Assembly (NCBI GenBank): GCA_965116865.1
Contig: OZ220727.1
Location: forward strand, 620,001 to 684,000
Length of the DNA: 64,000 nucleotides
Source of the DNA: Aldehydirespirator sp965116865
GTDB taxonomy: Bacteria > Actinomycetota > Acidimicrobiia > Acidimicrobiales > Aldehydirespiratoraceae
Direction: 5' to 3'
Shown: positions 1 to 9,300 of the stretch, piece by piece
Position numbering within the stretch: the first letter of the stretch is position 1
How the letters are laid out: the number at the start of each line of letters is the position of its first letter
Position numbers and translations under genes: made by a program
The notes under the pieces: model-generated
What the model was told of the DNA's origin: nothing
Databases searched by the model: none
Seen by the model: only the letters and a program-made list of their open reading frames with translations

Positions 1-427
1 GGCACTCGTGCATCTCGCGCATGAGTCGCACCGAGACTGGGAATCCGCCGCGTACACGGTCCAGGCCGTGCTCCAGCGCGACGATGTAGTTGGCCACCTC
101 ACGGGCGTCCGCGGCCTGCTCGGGCAGGACAGGCTGGTCGGCCTCCAAGCGGAGCAGTTGCGGCACGTCGGTCCGGGTTCCCTCGATACGGGAGCTGAGA
201 ACTGCCTCGAGCCTCAGGTGCGGTCCGATGAGCAGGTGCGGATTGGGGAGCAGCAGGCCGACGCCGCCGAGCCGGTTCACCGCGGCGGTCGCCTCGTCGA
301 GCAGTAGGACTGCCTCATTGTCGAGATCGAGTTGCCGCGGCAACGGTTCGGGATGGAACGCCCAGTAACCCTCCAGGGTTCGGAGGACTTTGCCGCGGTC
401 TGTGGACTTGAACGACTCGGGCCGCAC
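1..427 (-). CDS. Fic family protein, N-terminal part (cut by window edge)
   Basis: Minus-strand reading frame that runs off the left end; about 142 residues are visible. GTG at 427 is chosen because GGAGAGG lies about 6 nt upstream; GTG at 433 is too close to it. The visible part matches the Fic N-terminal domain: GYWAFHPEPLP near residue 21, LLLPNPHLLIGPHLRLEA, then SSRIEGT. SSRIEG fits the class II Fic inhibitory motif [S/T]xxxE[G/N], whose Glu blocks ATP gamma-phosphate binding. The catalytic HxFxxGNGR loop would lie beyond the edge, so AMPylation activity cannot be judged. It sits next to restriction-modification remnants, a common setting for Fic proteins. Confidence 0.8.
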   Translation of the reverse strand, partial: MRPESFKSTDRGKVLRTLEGYWAFHPEPLPRQLDLDNEAVLLLDEATAAVNRLGGVGLLLPNPHLLIGPHLRLEAVLSSRIEGTRTDVPQLLRLEADQPVLPEQAADAREVANYIVALEHGLDRVRGGFPVSVRLMREMHEC

Positions 428-505
428 GCTCACCCTCTCCGGCCGTAGAGAAAGCCCGCTTCACTTACCGCCAGGCCAAGCAAAGCAATCGGTCGGTCAC
501 TTTAT

Positions 506-945
506 CTACGGCGGGCCCGAACCCGGCGTCAGCTGCTGCTGGGCGCCCACGGCGTCGAAGATGTCGCGCAGCAGGCCCGAGAAGACGATCTCCTGGAAGT
601 CGGTGTCGTTGAGGCAGCGGGTCACGAGGGCGTCGTTGCTGGCCACGCGGTCGACCATGAGCCGCTGCAGTTCGGGGCGGATGCCGAGGCTGAACTTCTC
701 GAACGTGTTGGCGAGGGCGGTCCTGCGGATGCCGTCGGAGGCGACGGCATCCTCTTTGACCTGCTGCAGGAACAGCCGGTCGGCTTCGGTGAAGTCGGTT
801 CCGAAGCGGCCGTTGAGGAGCCGGATGATCTCCGACAGCGGGGCGGTCTCCTCCTCGGGGTCTGCTGTGCCGACGGCGGTCGGGCCTGTGACATGGGCGT
901 CGTCGTCCTCTCCCAGCTGGACCGCCCCGGAGGCGACTAGTCGCT
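506..945 (-). pseudogene. hsdR: C-terminal fragment of type I restriction subunit HsdR
   Basis: The last ~145 codons of this frame match the C-terminal helical domain of type I restriction endonuclease R subunits: LSEIIRLLNGRFGTDFTEAD, then RLFLQQVKEDAV, TALANTFEKFSLG and ALVTRCLNDTDFQEIVF. No helicase or nuclease domain precedes it. The frame runs straight into the 3' end of a different gene (the receiver-like protein at 937-1260) in another frame, so a deletion has joined two unrelated genes. No HsdM or HsdS is visible. The exact left boundary of homology, about 930-950, is estimated. It is a non-functional remnant of a former type I system. Confidence 0.75.
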
Positions 946-1260
946 GCCGAACAGCAGCCAGTCGAGGATCAACAGATCGGCGATCTGTGCCCCGCGGAGC
1001 GCCATGCGAACGGGGTCGGAGCCGTCCTCGCGCGCTTCGACGACACTGCACACCACGCCCTCCTTGAGGAAGGCGGCCACGAGACTCGACGGGTAGACGG
1101 GCGTCTCGTCCTCGGCCGACGGCGTCTCGAGGCCGGGCCCAGGCTCGCCGTCCGGTGCTGCGGTCTCGTCGATGGGCAGCTCTTCAAGCGGCTGGTAGTC
1201 GGCCGCCACGCGGTCGTCGATGAGCAGGGCGGTGCGGAAGTAGTCGCTGACGGCGGACAT
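937..1260 (-). CDS. Receiver-like protein, truncated after the phospho-acceptor Asp region
   Basis: 107 codons. The N-terminus has a receiver-type acidic pair (TALLIDD, residues 11-17), an acidic linker, then SSLVAAFLKEGVVCSVVEA and ADLLILDWLL, in which the Asp resembles the phosphorylated Asp of receiver domains. TAG follows only six residues later, at the point where HsdR-like sequence begins, so the protein has lost its C-terminal part. ATG 1258-1260 overlaps the stop of a 24-codon mini-ORF, which overlaps the stop of the upstream GHKL protein, so it belongs to that operon. Its likely role was as partner of the kinase-like protein. Whether the stump is functional is unknown. Confidence 0.6.
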   Translation of the reverse strand: MSAVSDYFRTALLIDDRVAADYQPLEELPIDETAAPDGEPGPGLETPSAEDETPVYPSSLVAAFLKEGVVCSVVEAREDGSDPVRMALRGAQIADLLILDWLLFGSD

Positions 1261-1353
1261 CAGGGCTTCCTTCGCTCGCCGCCTCGTCCGACAACGAGGA
1301 GGCCATCGCGTTGAGGGTCGCTGACGGCGGACATCAGGGCTTCCTTCGCTCGC
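1243..1353. repeat. R-S-R duplication, 37 bp repeat, period 74, at an operon junction
   Basis: Positions 1243-1279 and 1317-1353 are identical over 37 bp. The 37-bp spacer (1280-1316) can form a stem CCTCGT/ACGAGG (1282-1287 with 1294-1299). The repeated block contains the stop codon of the GHKL protein gene and the start codon of the receiver gene, fused as TGATG, so the junction itself was duplicated. Confidence 0.95.
1260..1334 (-). CDS. Relay mini-ORF (24 aa) created by the 74-bp duplication
   Basis: ATG at 1334-1332 overlaps the TGA of the GHKL protein gene. The frame reads MSAVSDPQRDG... and ends in ...GERRKP with TGA at 1262-1260, which overlaps the ATG of the receiver gene. Its first six residues copy the receiver N-terminus and its last residues copy the kinase C-terminus. 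The overlap pattern TGATG is therefore present twice, and a ribosome could pass from gene to gene in two steps. The peptide itself probably has no function. Mycobacterial MIRU units, for example between senX3 and regX3, are known to carry similar small ORFs. That these behave alike is inference. Confidence 0.45.
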   Translation of the reverse strand: MSAVSDPQRDGLLVVGRGGERRKP

Positions 1354-4222
1354 GGATCAGGAACTCGGCGCCGTCGTCGCGATCTCCGAGGCTTATCGAC
1401 CAGCCGGCCCGGTCCAGGACCTGGCTCGCGACGGCGAGTCCCAGGCCGCTGCCGCCGGGTCTTGTGGTGAAACCGAAGTCGAACACCCGGTCGGCGATTT
1501 CGGCTGCGATGCCCGGCCCGTTGTCGCGGTACACGAGCGTGTCGCCACGCGTGCTCAGTTCGATGACGCCTCCGGCCGTCCTGGTTCCGGCGTGCTGGAT
1601 CCAGTACAGGCTGTTGTCGACGAGGTTGATGAACACCGGGTAGAAGGTGGAGGTGTAGCCGGTGATCTTGGCGGCCTCGAACTCCCGGCCGGCGCGGATC
1701 TCGGCGCCGGTGCTGCGCAGTCGCTCACGGAAGAGCTCGTTGAGGAAGCGTGCGATGTCGCTGCCCCTGATGGTGGTCTTGGCGCGCCGGATGCGCCGCT
1801 GCATCGGCGTGAGCAGGGTGAGATAGCTGTCCAGATGGTCGAAGTCTCGCCGCAAATCCTCGTAGAGTCCGGTCAGCTGGGGGTTCTTCTTCGCCCAGGC
1901 GTGCACCCGCCGGACGTCTCTGCGGATGTTCGAGACGGTCGCTCGGAACTCGTGGTCTACGACTGCCAGCGCCATGCCGAGTTGCACGTACTCGAGCTGG
2001 TCGTCGGCCTGGGCGCGCAATTCGACGATCTCGGCGTCAGCCGCGGCCGCGAGCTCACTATGCGCCGGGCCGCCGCCGGTCAAGACGACGTCGCTCGCCT
2101 TGATCTGGTTCGTGATGCGAGCGAAGGCCCGGCGCGAGTCGGAAGCCAGAGAGTCCAGGTCTTGCTCGAACTCAGCTTGCTTGCGTATCCAGCCCGTGCT
2201 AGCGGAGCCGTTCGGATGCGATACGGCTGCGAGGCGCCTGTCGTAGTCTTCTCTCAGGGTCCGAAGGGCCTCGGAGGCGTGCTCGTTCAACGTCGACAGA
2301 GCGGCGCCGGCTTCGGCCTCGGCGGCCGCCACCTGTTCATGTGTCGCCGCGATCCGTTCCCTGACGAACCGGTCGCGCTCCTGCTCGTCGGCCTCCCGTG
2401 CAGACAGACGCGCCTCGGCCGCGCTGGCCAAGTCCTCCACGAGTTCGAGGGCGGGCTGCACGTAGGATGTCTCCGCGTCCGCCGCGCCGTCTTCGACGAG
2501 CCGCATCTCTCTGCGCATCGACGGCGACGGCGCGAAGCCGTCCGGCTCGTCGAGTTCAAGAGGCTCCACCAGCTTGCGGAGAGCCTGTCGGGCCGCCGCG
2601 ACCCGCAGTGTCGCGGGTTGCAGTCGGTCGGCCCCGGCGAGCCGTGTGCTGAGGTCCTCGACTATCTCCGACGCCCGTTCCCGGAAGTCGGTGACGGACA
2701 GGTATTGGACGGCCGACGCGAGCTGCGACTGAAGCTGCTTGCGGCCCGCTGCGGCCCGCCTCGCGCGCTCCTTGCGGAGCTTGTCCTCTCTGACCAATCG
2801 CTCCCGGCCCCGCTCGTAGGCACGGACCTGCGGAGCCTCGTCCCTGAAGTACGTGGCGGCGAGCTGAACCAGGAGATTCATCAGGAGCTGCCGGAAGTCC
2901 GAGTAGGCACGGCCCGACTTGAACCCTTCCCGGCCCGCCTTCTCCTGCAGTCCGGAGTTCTGTTCAGTCGTGAGCCGAACAGCGCCGAACATCCGGCGAT
3001 AGGAGAAGAAGTAGTAGCCGGCGCCGAAAGACCGGCGCTCCTCGATCTCGAGGTAGTCGACGTCGGGTCGGCCGTACGGCTGCACCCTGATCCCGTCCAT
3101 GTAGACGTACAGGCCTCCGAGCCGTCGCAGCTTGGCGTTCATGGCGCCGAATGCCTCGGGATCCAGTCTCGACTCGCTGGCCCGTCCCTGCACCACGCCG
3201 AGTTCGAACGAGAACGGCCCGCATCGAGGCGGCAGCGAGTCGGGGTGACTGATGGCGACGTCGGTCGTGTCTTCGTCGAAGATCCGGACTGTTCCGACGA
3301 AGTCGCCTCGCTCGTCGAACTCGCCGCGGATGTGGTGGTCCGCCTGCTCGAAGTCGGCCCTTGCGAAGAACTCGGCGGGAGGCAGCAGGCTCTCGTCGTT
3401 GCCGCCGCCTCGATGGTCTACGAAGTCGATGTCGAAGTCGTGCGTGGAAGCGTCGCCGAGCCACGCGTCCGTGAAGCCGTGGAGCGTCCGCTCGAACAGT
3501 GTCGCCTCCTTCGATCCGGGTGCTCCGATCTCGGCGGCCAGGTCCTCCGACACCGGACTCACCAAGAACATGGTGCCGGTCGGGCCGAAGGGTCCCAGGC
3601 CGGGCACGACCCGGCAGGGATCGTCGGGCAACCCGGCCAGGGCCGCATCGATGCCGTCGAATGATCGAGACTGCCGCCCTGTGCTGTCTCTTCGCCGGAA
3701 GCGGTACAACGCCGCGGCCAGCGGCGCCTTGAGACGGGCCACGTCGGCCGCGGTCAACTCGTCGCCTTCGAGTTCCACCAAGCCGACGGGCACCTCGGCG
3801 AGGTCGATGCCGGGCAGCTCGAACATCCTCCAGTTCACGAGCGCGGCGACCGCTGGGGATCCGTGCCGCTTGGACACCACCAAGGCTTGGCTGCCGAGGG
3901 CGCCGATCGCGAATCGGCCGATCCCCTTCTCGCCCAGCTGCACTCTAGGGGTCATGCCGACGGGCCTGAGCGCCGGGTCGTGCTCCAGTTTCGACTCGGT
4001 GGCGATCGTGAGCCATGACCGCTCGAAGGTCGCGCGGTCCATCCCGACGCCGTCGTCGCTCACCACGAGGATGTTGTGTGCTCGGTGGAAGCCGGCTGTT
4101 GCGGTGGTGGCGTAGGCGTCGTGGGCGTTCTTGAACAGCTCGCTCAGCGCGGTCGGGAGGTTGGCGATCTGTTGCCGCCCCAGCATGTCGACCGCGCGGG
4201 CGCGTGCCCGGAAGACCGTCAC
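1334..4222 (-). CDS. Double-GHKL ATPase / histidine-kinase-like protein of a methylase-linked operon
   Basis: 962 residues. GTG at 4222 overlaps the TGA of the methyltransferase gene (GTGA); the longer open frame upstream overlaps that gene and is rejected. Residues ~10-130 form a first GHKL ATPase of MORC/Hsp90-like type: LSELFKNAHDA (N box), VSDDGVGMD (G1) and GEKGIGRFAIGALG (G2). The middle, ~400-740, is charged and coiled-coil-like. Near residue 757 the motif VVDHEFR resembles a phospho-acceptor H box. The C-terminus, ~840-955, is a second, kinase-type ATPase: FINLVDNSLYW, RDNGPGI, GGSGLGLAVASQ. MORC/MutL-like GHKL ATPases are known partners of DNA methylases in restriction-like operons. 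A role as a sensor ATPase in defence is inference. Confidence 0.75.
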   Translation of the reverse strand: MTVFRARARAVDMLGRQQIANLPTALSELFKNAHDAYATTATAGFHRAHNILVVSDDGVGMDRATFERSWLTIATESKLEHDPALRPVGMTPRVQLGEKGIGRFAIGALGSQALVVSKRHGSPAVAALVNWRMFELPGIDLAEVPVGLVELEGDELTAADVARLKAPLAAALYRFRRRDSTGRQSRSFDGIDAALAGLPDDPCRVVPGLGPFGPTGTMFLVSPVSEDLAAEIGAPGSKEATLFERTLHGFTDAWLGDASTHDFDIDFVDHRGGGNDESLLPPAEFFARADFEQADHHIRGEFDERGDFVGTVRIFDEDTTDVAISHPDSLPPRCGPFSFELGVVQGRASESRLDPEAFGAMNAKLRRLGGLYVYMDGIRVQPYGRPDVDYLEIEERRSFGAGYYFFSYRRMFGAVRLTTEQNSGLQEKAGREGFKSGRAYSDFRQLLMNLLVQLAATYFRDEAPQVRAYERGRERLVREDKLRKERARRAAAGRKQLQSQLASAVQYLSVTDFRERASEIVEDLSTRLAGADRLQPATLRVAAARQALRKLVEPLELDEPDGFAPSPSMRREMRLVEDGAADAETSYVQPALELVEDLASAAEARLSAREADEQERDRFVRERIAATHEQVAAAEAEAGAALSTLNEHASEALRTLREDYDRRLAAVSHPNGSASTGWIRKQAEFEQDLDSLASDSRRAFARITNQIKASDVVLTGGGPAHSELAAAADAEIVELRAQADDQLEYVQLGMALAVVDHEFRATVSNIRRDVRRVHAWAKKNPQLTGLYEDLRRDFDHLDSYLTLLTPMQRRIRRAKTTIRGSDIARFLNELFRERLRSTGAEIRAGREFEAAKITGYTSTFYPVFINLVDNSLYWIQHAGTRTAGGVIELSTRGDTLVYRDNGPGIAAEIADRVFDFGFTTRPGGSGLGLAVASQVLDRAGWSISLGDRDDGAEFLIRERRKP

Positions 4223-5397
4223 GCGGCGTGTCTCATCGGCCCGGGAACTCGGTCGGCGGCCGGGACGCGCACGCCTTCGGCGGCATCGGTCCGGCCGTCG
4301 GCGAACTTCGCAGCGTGCTCCGTCAGATGCCGGCCGAAACGTCTGGCGAGCGCGACCGGGACCGCGTTGCCGATCTGTCTCGCCTGCGACGTGAGGCTTC
4401 CGACGAACTGGAAGTCCATGGGGAACGTCTGCAGCAGCGCCGCCTCCCGGGCGCTGAGCGCACGGTTCTGCTCCGGGTGGCCGAAACGCCCGTTGCTGTA
4501 GCTGATGCACTTCGTGGTGAGCGTCGGCGCCGGCCTGTCCCAGCTCAAGCGGCCGTACACGTCGGTGTGTCCGTCGAATCCGCCGCGGTGGCACTCGGGC
4601 CGGAGGCGCTCGGGCCAGTCCCGGCGGTCGCCTCCCTCGGGCGTGGCGCGGATGCGGGCGAGGTTCAGCTTCGACAGCCGCATGGCCCGATGGCTGCCCA
4701 GTTCGGGACTGTCGCACCCGGCGGCGATGGGGGGCAGCCCGCCGATCCACTCTCGGACCGTCGTGTGCAGGAAGTCGGCGCCGGGGCCGTGGGTGGGCGC
4801 CGGCAGGTCGATCGGCCCGAGGCGGCTCGCGACGAGAACGAGCCGGCGCCTGGTCTGAGGCACTCCGTAGTCGGCGCTGGCGACGATGTCGTAGGCGAGG
4901 TCGTGGGTTTTGGAGATCTCGTCAACGAACTCCGCGAACGGGCCCTGGGAGGCATTCAGGCGTCGCATCCCGGCCACGTTCTCCACGAAGATCAACTCTG
5001 GCTCCAAGGACTGGATGAACCTCAGGAAGTCCAACAGCAGCATCGAGCGGCCGTCGCGGCTCGCCGGCTCGTGGCGGTGCCCGGCGAAGGGCTGGCAGGG
5101 CGCGCACCCCGCGAACAGCCTGATCCGGCCCTCGGTGCTCCGCAGCGCCGCATCGACTTCGTCGACGCCGAGATCGCGCACGTCGCGTTCGACGACGGCG
5201 GTCCTCGGGAAGTTCAGCCGGTAGGTCGCCGCCGCGTCCGGCTCCCAGTCGACGGCCAGCACCGGCTCGACGCCCGCCTGAGCGAAGCCCAGCGACGTCC
5301 CGCCGCAGCCCGCGAAGAAGTCGGCCAACACGACATCGGCCGCCGTCGGACCGCCTCGGCACCGCCCGGCATCTCTTGCGAGTCCAGTGCTGCTCAT
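4219..5397 (-). CDS. DNA (cytosine-5-)-methyltransferase
   Basis: 392 residues. It transfers a methyl group from S-adenosylmethionine to C5 of cytosine in a target sequence. All core motifs are visible: motif I FAGCGGTSLGFAQAG, motif IV GCAPCQPF with the catalytic Cys, motif VI FVENV, motif VIII QTRRRLVL, and motif X QIGNAVPVALAR. The target-recognition region lies between VIII and X; specificity cannot be read. ATG at 5397 is chosen because a TAGATT box lies 7 nt upstream, suggesting a leaderless start; an ATG 42 nt further upstream is less likely. It is first in the operon, and its TGA overlaps the next start. No separate restriction endonuclease is visible nearby. Confidence 0.92.
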   Translation of the reverse strand: MSSTGLARDAGRCRGGPTAADVVLADFFAGCGGTSLGFAQAGVEPVLAVDWEPDAAATYRLNFPRTAVVERDVRDLGVDEVDAALRSTEGRIRLFAGCAPCQPFAGHRHEPASRDGRSMLLLDFLRFIQSLEPELIFVENVAGMRRLNASQGPFAEFVDEISKTHDLAYDIVASADYGVPQTRRRLVLVASRLGPIDLPAPTHGPGADFLHTTVREWIGGLPPIAAGCDSPELGSHRAMRLSKLNLARIRATPEGGDRRDWPERLRPECHRGGFDGHTDVYGRLSWDRPAPTLTTKCISYSNGRFGHPEQNRALSAREAALLQTFPMDFQFVGSLTSQARQIGNAVPVALARRFGRHLTEHAAKFADGRTDAAEGVRVPAADRVPGPMRHAA

Positions 5398-5404
5398 TGC
5401 CGCG

Positions 5405-5410
5405 AATCTA
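5405..5410 (-). promoter_or_regulatory. -10 box TAGATT of the methyltransferase operon
   Basis: TAGATT on the minus strand ends 7 nt before ATG 5397, so the transcript would begin at about the start codon. No clear -35 box is seen. Confidence 0.5.
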
Positions 5411-5455
5411 GTACAGGCATGCGACGGGCGAACCGGCACACCCCCGTGGTGACGG

Positions 5456-6295
5456 CTACCCCGCGGACAGGGCGGCGAGCACCGGGCCGGCCAGTTCGGG
5501 GCGGCAGACCACGAGGTCGGGCAGGCGGACGTCGGGCTGGTTGTAGCGGAGCCGGGAGCCGTCGAGGCGGCCGGTGAAGCAGCCGGCCGCCTTCGCCACG
5601 GCCGCCGGGGCGCACGAGTCCCATTCGTGCTGGCCGCCGGCGTGGACGTAGACGTCGGCGGCGCCGCGGACCACGGCCATCGACTTGGCGCCGGCCGAGC
5701 CCATCGGGACGACGTCGGCGCCGAGCGCGGCGGCCACCGCGTCGGCTTGCGCCGGGGGCCGCGTGCGCGACACCACCAGCCGGGGCGGGCCCGCCCGCGG
5801 CGGGAGGAGCCGGGGCGGGTCGGCCGTCGAGAGGGTCAGCCCCAGCGCGGGCAGGGCCACGGCGCCCGCCACGGGCCGCTCAGCGACGACCAGGGCCACG
5901 TGAACAGCCCAGTCGGCGCGCCCCGCCCCGGAGGGCTCGCGGGCGCCGTCGGGCGCCGCCGCGGGTCTCGGGGTCGGCCGTGCGGACTCGGTGCCCGCCG
6001 TCTCGGAGAACTGGCGGGTGCCGTCGAGCGGGTCGATCACCCAGACGCGTTCGGCGGTGAGCCGGGAGGCGTCGTCGACCCCCTCCTCGGACAGCACCGC
6101 GTCGGCGGGGCGGGCCGCTGCCAGCGCGGCCACCAGCAGCTCGTGGGCCCGTCGGTCGCCCTCGGCGCCCACCACTGCTGCAGGGGCCTCCTCGCGGGTC
6201 AGCCTCGCCCTCAGCTCGACCAGCATACGTCCGGCACGGTGGGCGAGGCCTGCGGCCAGGCGGTGGTCGTCGGCGACGAGACCCTCGACGCTCAC
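5456..6295 (-). CDS. cysQ: Inositol-phosphatase-family protein, CysQ-type 3'(2'),5'-bisphosphate nucleotidase
   Basis: 279 residues, GTG start. It belongs to the Mg-dependent lithium-sensitive phosphatase family, which removes a phosphate from PAP/PAPS (CysQ) or inositol phosphates. Metal-site motifs are LSEEG near residue 88, WVIDPLDGTRQF near 105 and HEWDSCAPAAV near 225. Between the second motif and DWAVHVALV there is an extra Pro/Ala/Arg-rich stretch of about 30 residues, probably a surface loop. CysQ is favoured because the same short actinobacterial form serves sulfate assimilation, but inositol-1-phosphatase (mycothiol synthesis) cannot be excluded. It lies downstream of kgd on the same strand with a 70-nt gap and no evident promoter. 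Confidence 0.8.
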   Translation of the reverse strand: MSVEGLVADDHRLAAGLAHRAGRMLVELRARLTREEAPAAVVGAEGDRRAHELLVAALAAARPADAVLSEEGVDDASRLTAERVWVIDPLDGTRQFSETAGTESARPTPRPAAAPDGAREPSGAGRADWAVHVALVVAERPVAGAVALPALGLTLSTADPPRLLPPRAGPPRLVVSRTRPPAQADAVAAALGADVVPMGSAGAKSMAVVRGAADVYVHAGGQHEWDSCAPAAVAKAAGCFTGRLDGSRLRYNQPDVRLPDLVVCRPELAGPVLAALSAG

Positions 6296-6365
6296 CGGTG
6301 CGCACCGCGTCGACCGGTGCGGCGGTGACGCTGCGCGTCGGCGTGTGGGGGCGTCGTGGCGGGTG

Positions 6366-9300
6366 TCAGGCCAGCACCGCCGCGTCGAGCAGGTCCTGCT
6401 GCTCCTGGCCGTGCACGGTGGGGCTGCCGCCCGCGGGGCTGCCCGACTCGGGGCGGCTCACCCGCCGGATCCGGTAGTCGTCGCCGTGGGCCTCGTAGAG
6501 GCGGCCCTTGATGCCGTTCCAGGCGCCCATGTTCTCGGGCTCCTCCTGCAGCCAGACGATCTCGGTGGCGTTGGGGTAGCGGCGCAGCTCGTGGTCGACC
6601 GTCCCGTAGGGCCACGGGAAGAGCTGCTCGACCCGGCACACCGCCAGCGGCGCCCCGTGCTCGTCGCGCAGCTCCATCGCCGGGTAGGCCACCTTGCCGC
6701 TGCAGAAGACCACCCTGGTCACGGCCTCCGGGTCGAGGGTCCCAGCCGCCGCGGCGGGGTCGCCGAGCACCTCCTCGAAAGTGCCCGACGACAGGTCGGC
6801 CACCTTCGAGCGGGCGGCCTTGGCCCGCAGCAGCGACTTGGGCGTGAGCAGGATCATGGGCTTGCGGACGCGGTGGATCATCTGGCGGCGCAGCAGATGG
6901 AAGTACTGCCCCGCGGTCGTGGGCTGGCACACATGCATGTTGTCCTCAGCGGCCAGCGTCAGGAACCGCTCGATGCGGGCCGACGAGTGCTCGGGGCCCT
7001 GGCCCTCCATGCCGTGGGGGAGAAGCAGCACTATCCCGCAGTGCTGGTCCCATTTGTCCTCGGCGGCCACGATGAACTGGTCGATGATGATCTGGGCCCC
7101 GTTGGCGAAATCGCCGAACTGGGCCTCCCACATGACCAGCGCCTCCGGTTTGGCCACCGCGTAGCCGTACTCGAAGCCCAGCGCGGCGTACTCCGACAGC
7201 AGCGAGTCGTAGATCCACAGGTCGGCCTCGCTGGCGCACAGGGCGGCCAGCGGCACGTGCTCCTCGCCGGTCACATAGTCCACCAGGGTGGAGTGCCTGT
7301 GCGAGAAGGTTCCCCGGCGGCTGTCCTGGCCGCTGAGCCGCACAGAGGTGCCCTCCATGAGCAGCGATCCGAAGGCCATCGCCTCGCCGGTGCCCCAGTC
7401 GAACTCGCCGCCGCTGAACATCCTGTTGCGCTGCTCGAACTGCCGGGCCAGTTTGGGATGCACGGTGAAGCCGTCGGGCACGGTGTTGAGAGCCTCGTAG
7501 ACGCGCTCCACGGTGACCGAGTCGATGGCGGTGCGCACATGGGGCAGCACCCCCATCGGCTCAGGCGGGCGCCGGGCCCGGATGTTGTGGCCGGGCGCGG
7601 CGTCGCGGGTCTCGTCTAGGGCGGTCTGGAGCTGGTCGCAGTACTCGGCGAGCGACGCGTCGGCCTCCTCGGCGCTGATGTCGCCCCGCTTCAGCAGGGA
7701 CTCCCGGTACTGGGTCCGCACCGTGGGCTTGGCGTCGATGCGGCGGTACATCTCGGGGAGGGTGTAGCTGGGGTCGTCGCCCTCGTTGTGCCCGTGGCGC
7801 CGGTAGCAGATCATGTCGATCACGACGTCCTTGTTGAACCGCTGGCGGTAGGCGAAAGCCAGCCGGGCGACGCGGACACAGGCCTCGGGGTCGTCGCCGT
7901 TGACGTGGAAGATCGGCGCGCCGACCATCTTGGCCACGTCGGTGGAGTACTGGGTGGAGCGGGCCGCGTCCGGCGTGGTGGTGAACCCGAGCTGGTTGTT
8001 GATCACCAGGTGGACGGTCCCGCCGACGCGGTATCCCTGGATGAGGCTCAGGTTGAAGGTCTCGGCCACCACGCCCTGTCCGGCGAAGGCGGCGTCGCCG
8101 TGGATCAGCAGCGGCATTACCGGGTAGGGGCCGTAGCTGCCGGCGGGCGGGATGTTGTCCATGCGGGCCCGGGCCATGCCGACCACCACCGGGTCGACCG
8201 CCTCGAGGTGGGAGGGGTTGGCGGCCATCTCGACCAGCAGGTGCTTGCCCGTCGGGCTCTCGTAGGCGCCGATCTGGCCGAGGTGGTACTTCACGTCGCC
8301 GCTGCCCTGGATCTGTTCCTCGGTGATGGCCCCCTCGAACTCCTTGAAGAGCTCGAGGTAGCTTTTCCCGACCAGGTTGACGAGCACGCTGAGTCGCCCG
8401 CGGTGGGCCATGCCCATCACGACTTCTGCCAAAGGCGCGTCGGCGGCGCAGGTCAACAGGGCGTCCAGCAACGGGACGGCGGACTCGGCGCCCTCGAGGC
8501 CGAATCGCTTCTGTCCGACGTACTTCGTGCCCAGGAAGCTGCTGAGGGCCTCGGCCGCGTTGAGCTGGCTGAGGATGCGGCGCTGGTCCTCGCCCTCGAG
8601 GACGGTCCCGGCGCCCTCGATCTGCTCCTGGACCCACCGTTTCTCCTCGGGCTCCTGGATGTGCATGTACTCCACGCCGACGGTTCGGCAGTAGGCGTCG
8701 CGGAGCACGCCCAGCAGGTCGCCGAGCTTCATGCGGCGGTCCCCGCCGACGTTGGCGTAGATGCCTGTGTCGCTGCCGGTCAGGAACTGGCGGTCCAGGT
8801 CCCAGATGGTCAGCCCGTAGGTGGCCGGGTCGAGCTCGGAGTGCATCTCGGGGGCTTCGTCGCTCAGCGGGTTGAGGTCGGCGATCAGGTGGCCCCGCAC
8901 CCGGTACTGGTTGATCAGCTGGTTGACCTTGGCCTGCTTCTCGAGCATGGCCGCTTCGCGGTCCACCGGGTTGAAGTCGCGCCGCCATTTCACGGCTTCG
9001 TACGGGATGCGCAGCGACCGGAAGGCCCGGTCGTAGAAGTCGTCGGCCCCCAGCAGCAAGTCGTGTACCCGTTGCAGGAACAGGCCCGACTCGGCGCCCT
9101 GGATGACCCGGTGGTCGTAGGTGCTGCTGATCGTCACCAGTTTGCTGACGCCCAGGTCGGCCAGCAGGGTCGGGTCGGCGGCCTGGTACTCGGCGGGAAA
9201 CGCCAGAGCCCCGACGCCGACGATCGTTCCCTGGCCCGTCATCAGCCTCGGCACCGACTGCTGGGTGCCGATGGTGCCGGGGTTGGTGATGGTGACGGTC

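Noticed and set aside
4223..4750. N-terminal extension of the GHKL protein
   Set aside because: It overlaps the methyltransferase gene in another frame; GTG 4222 overlapping the methylase stop is the natural start.
506..5397. Complete type I restriction-modification system
   Set aside because: Only the HsdR tail is visible; the methylase is a C5-cytosine enzyme, not HsdM, and no HsdS exists.
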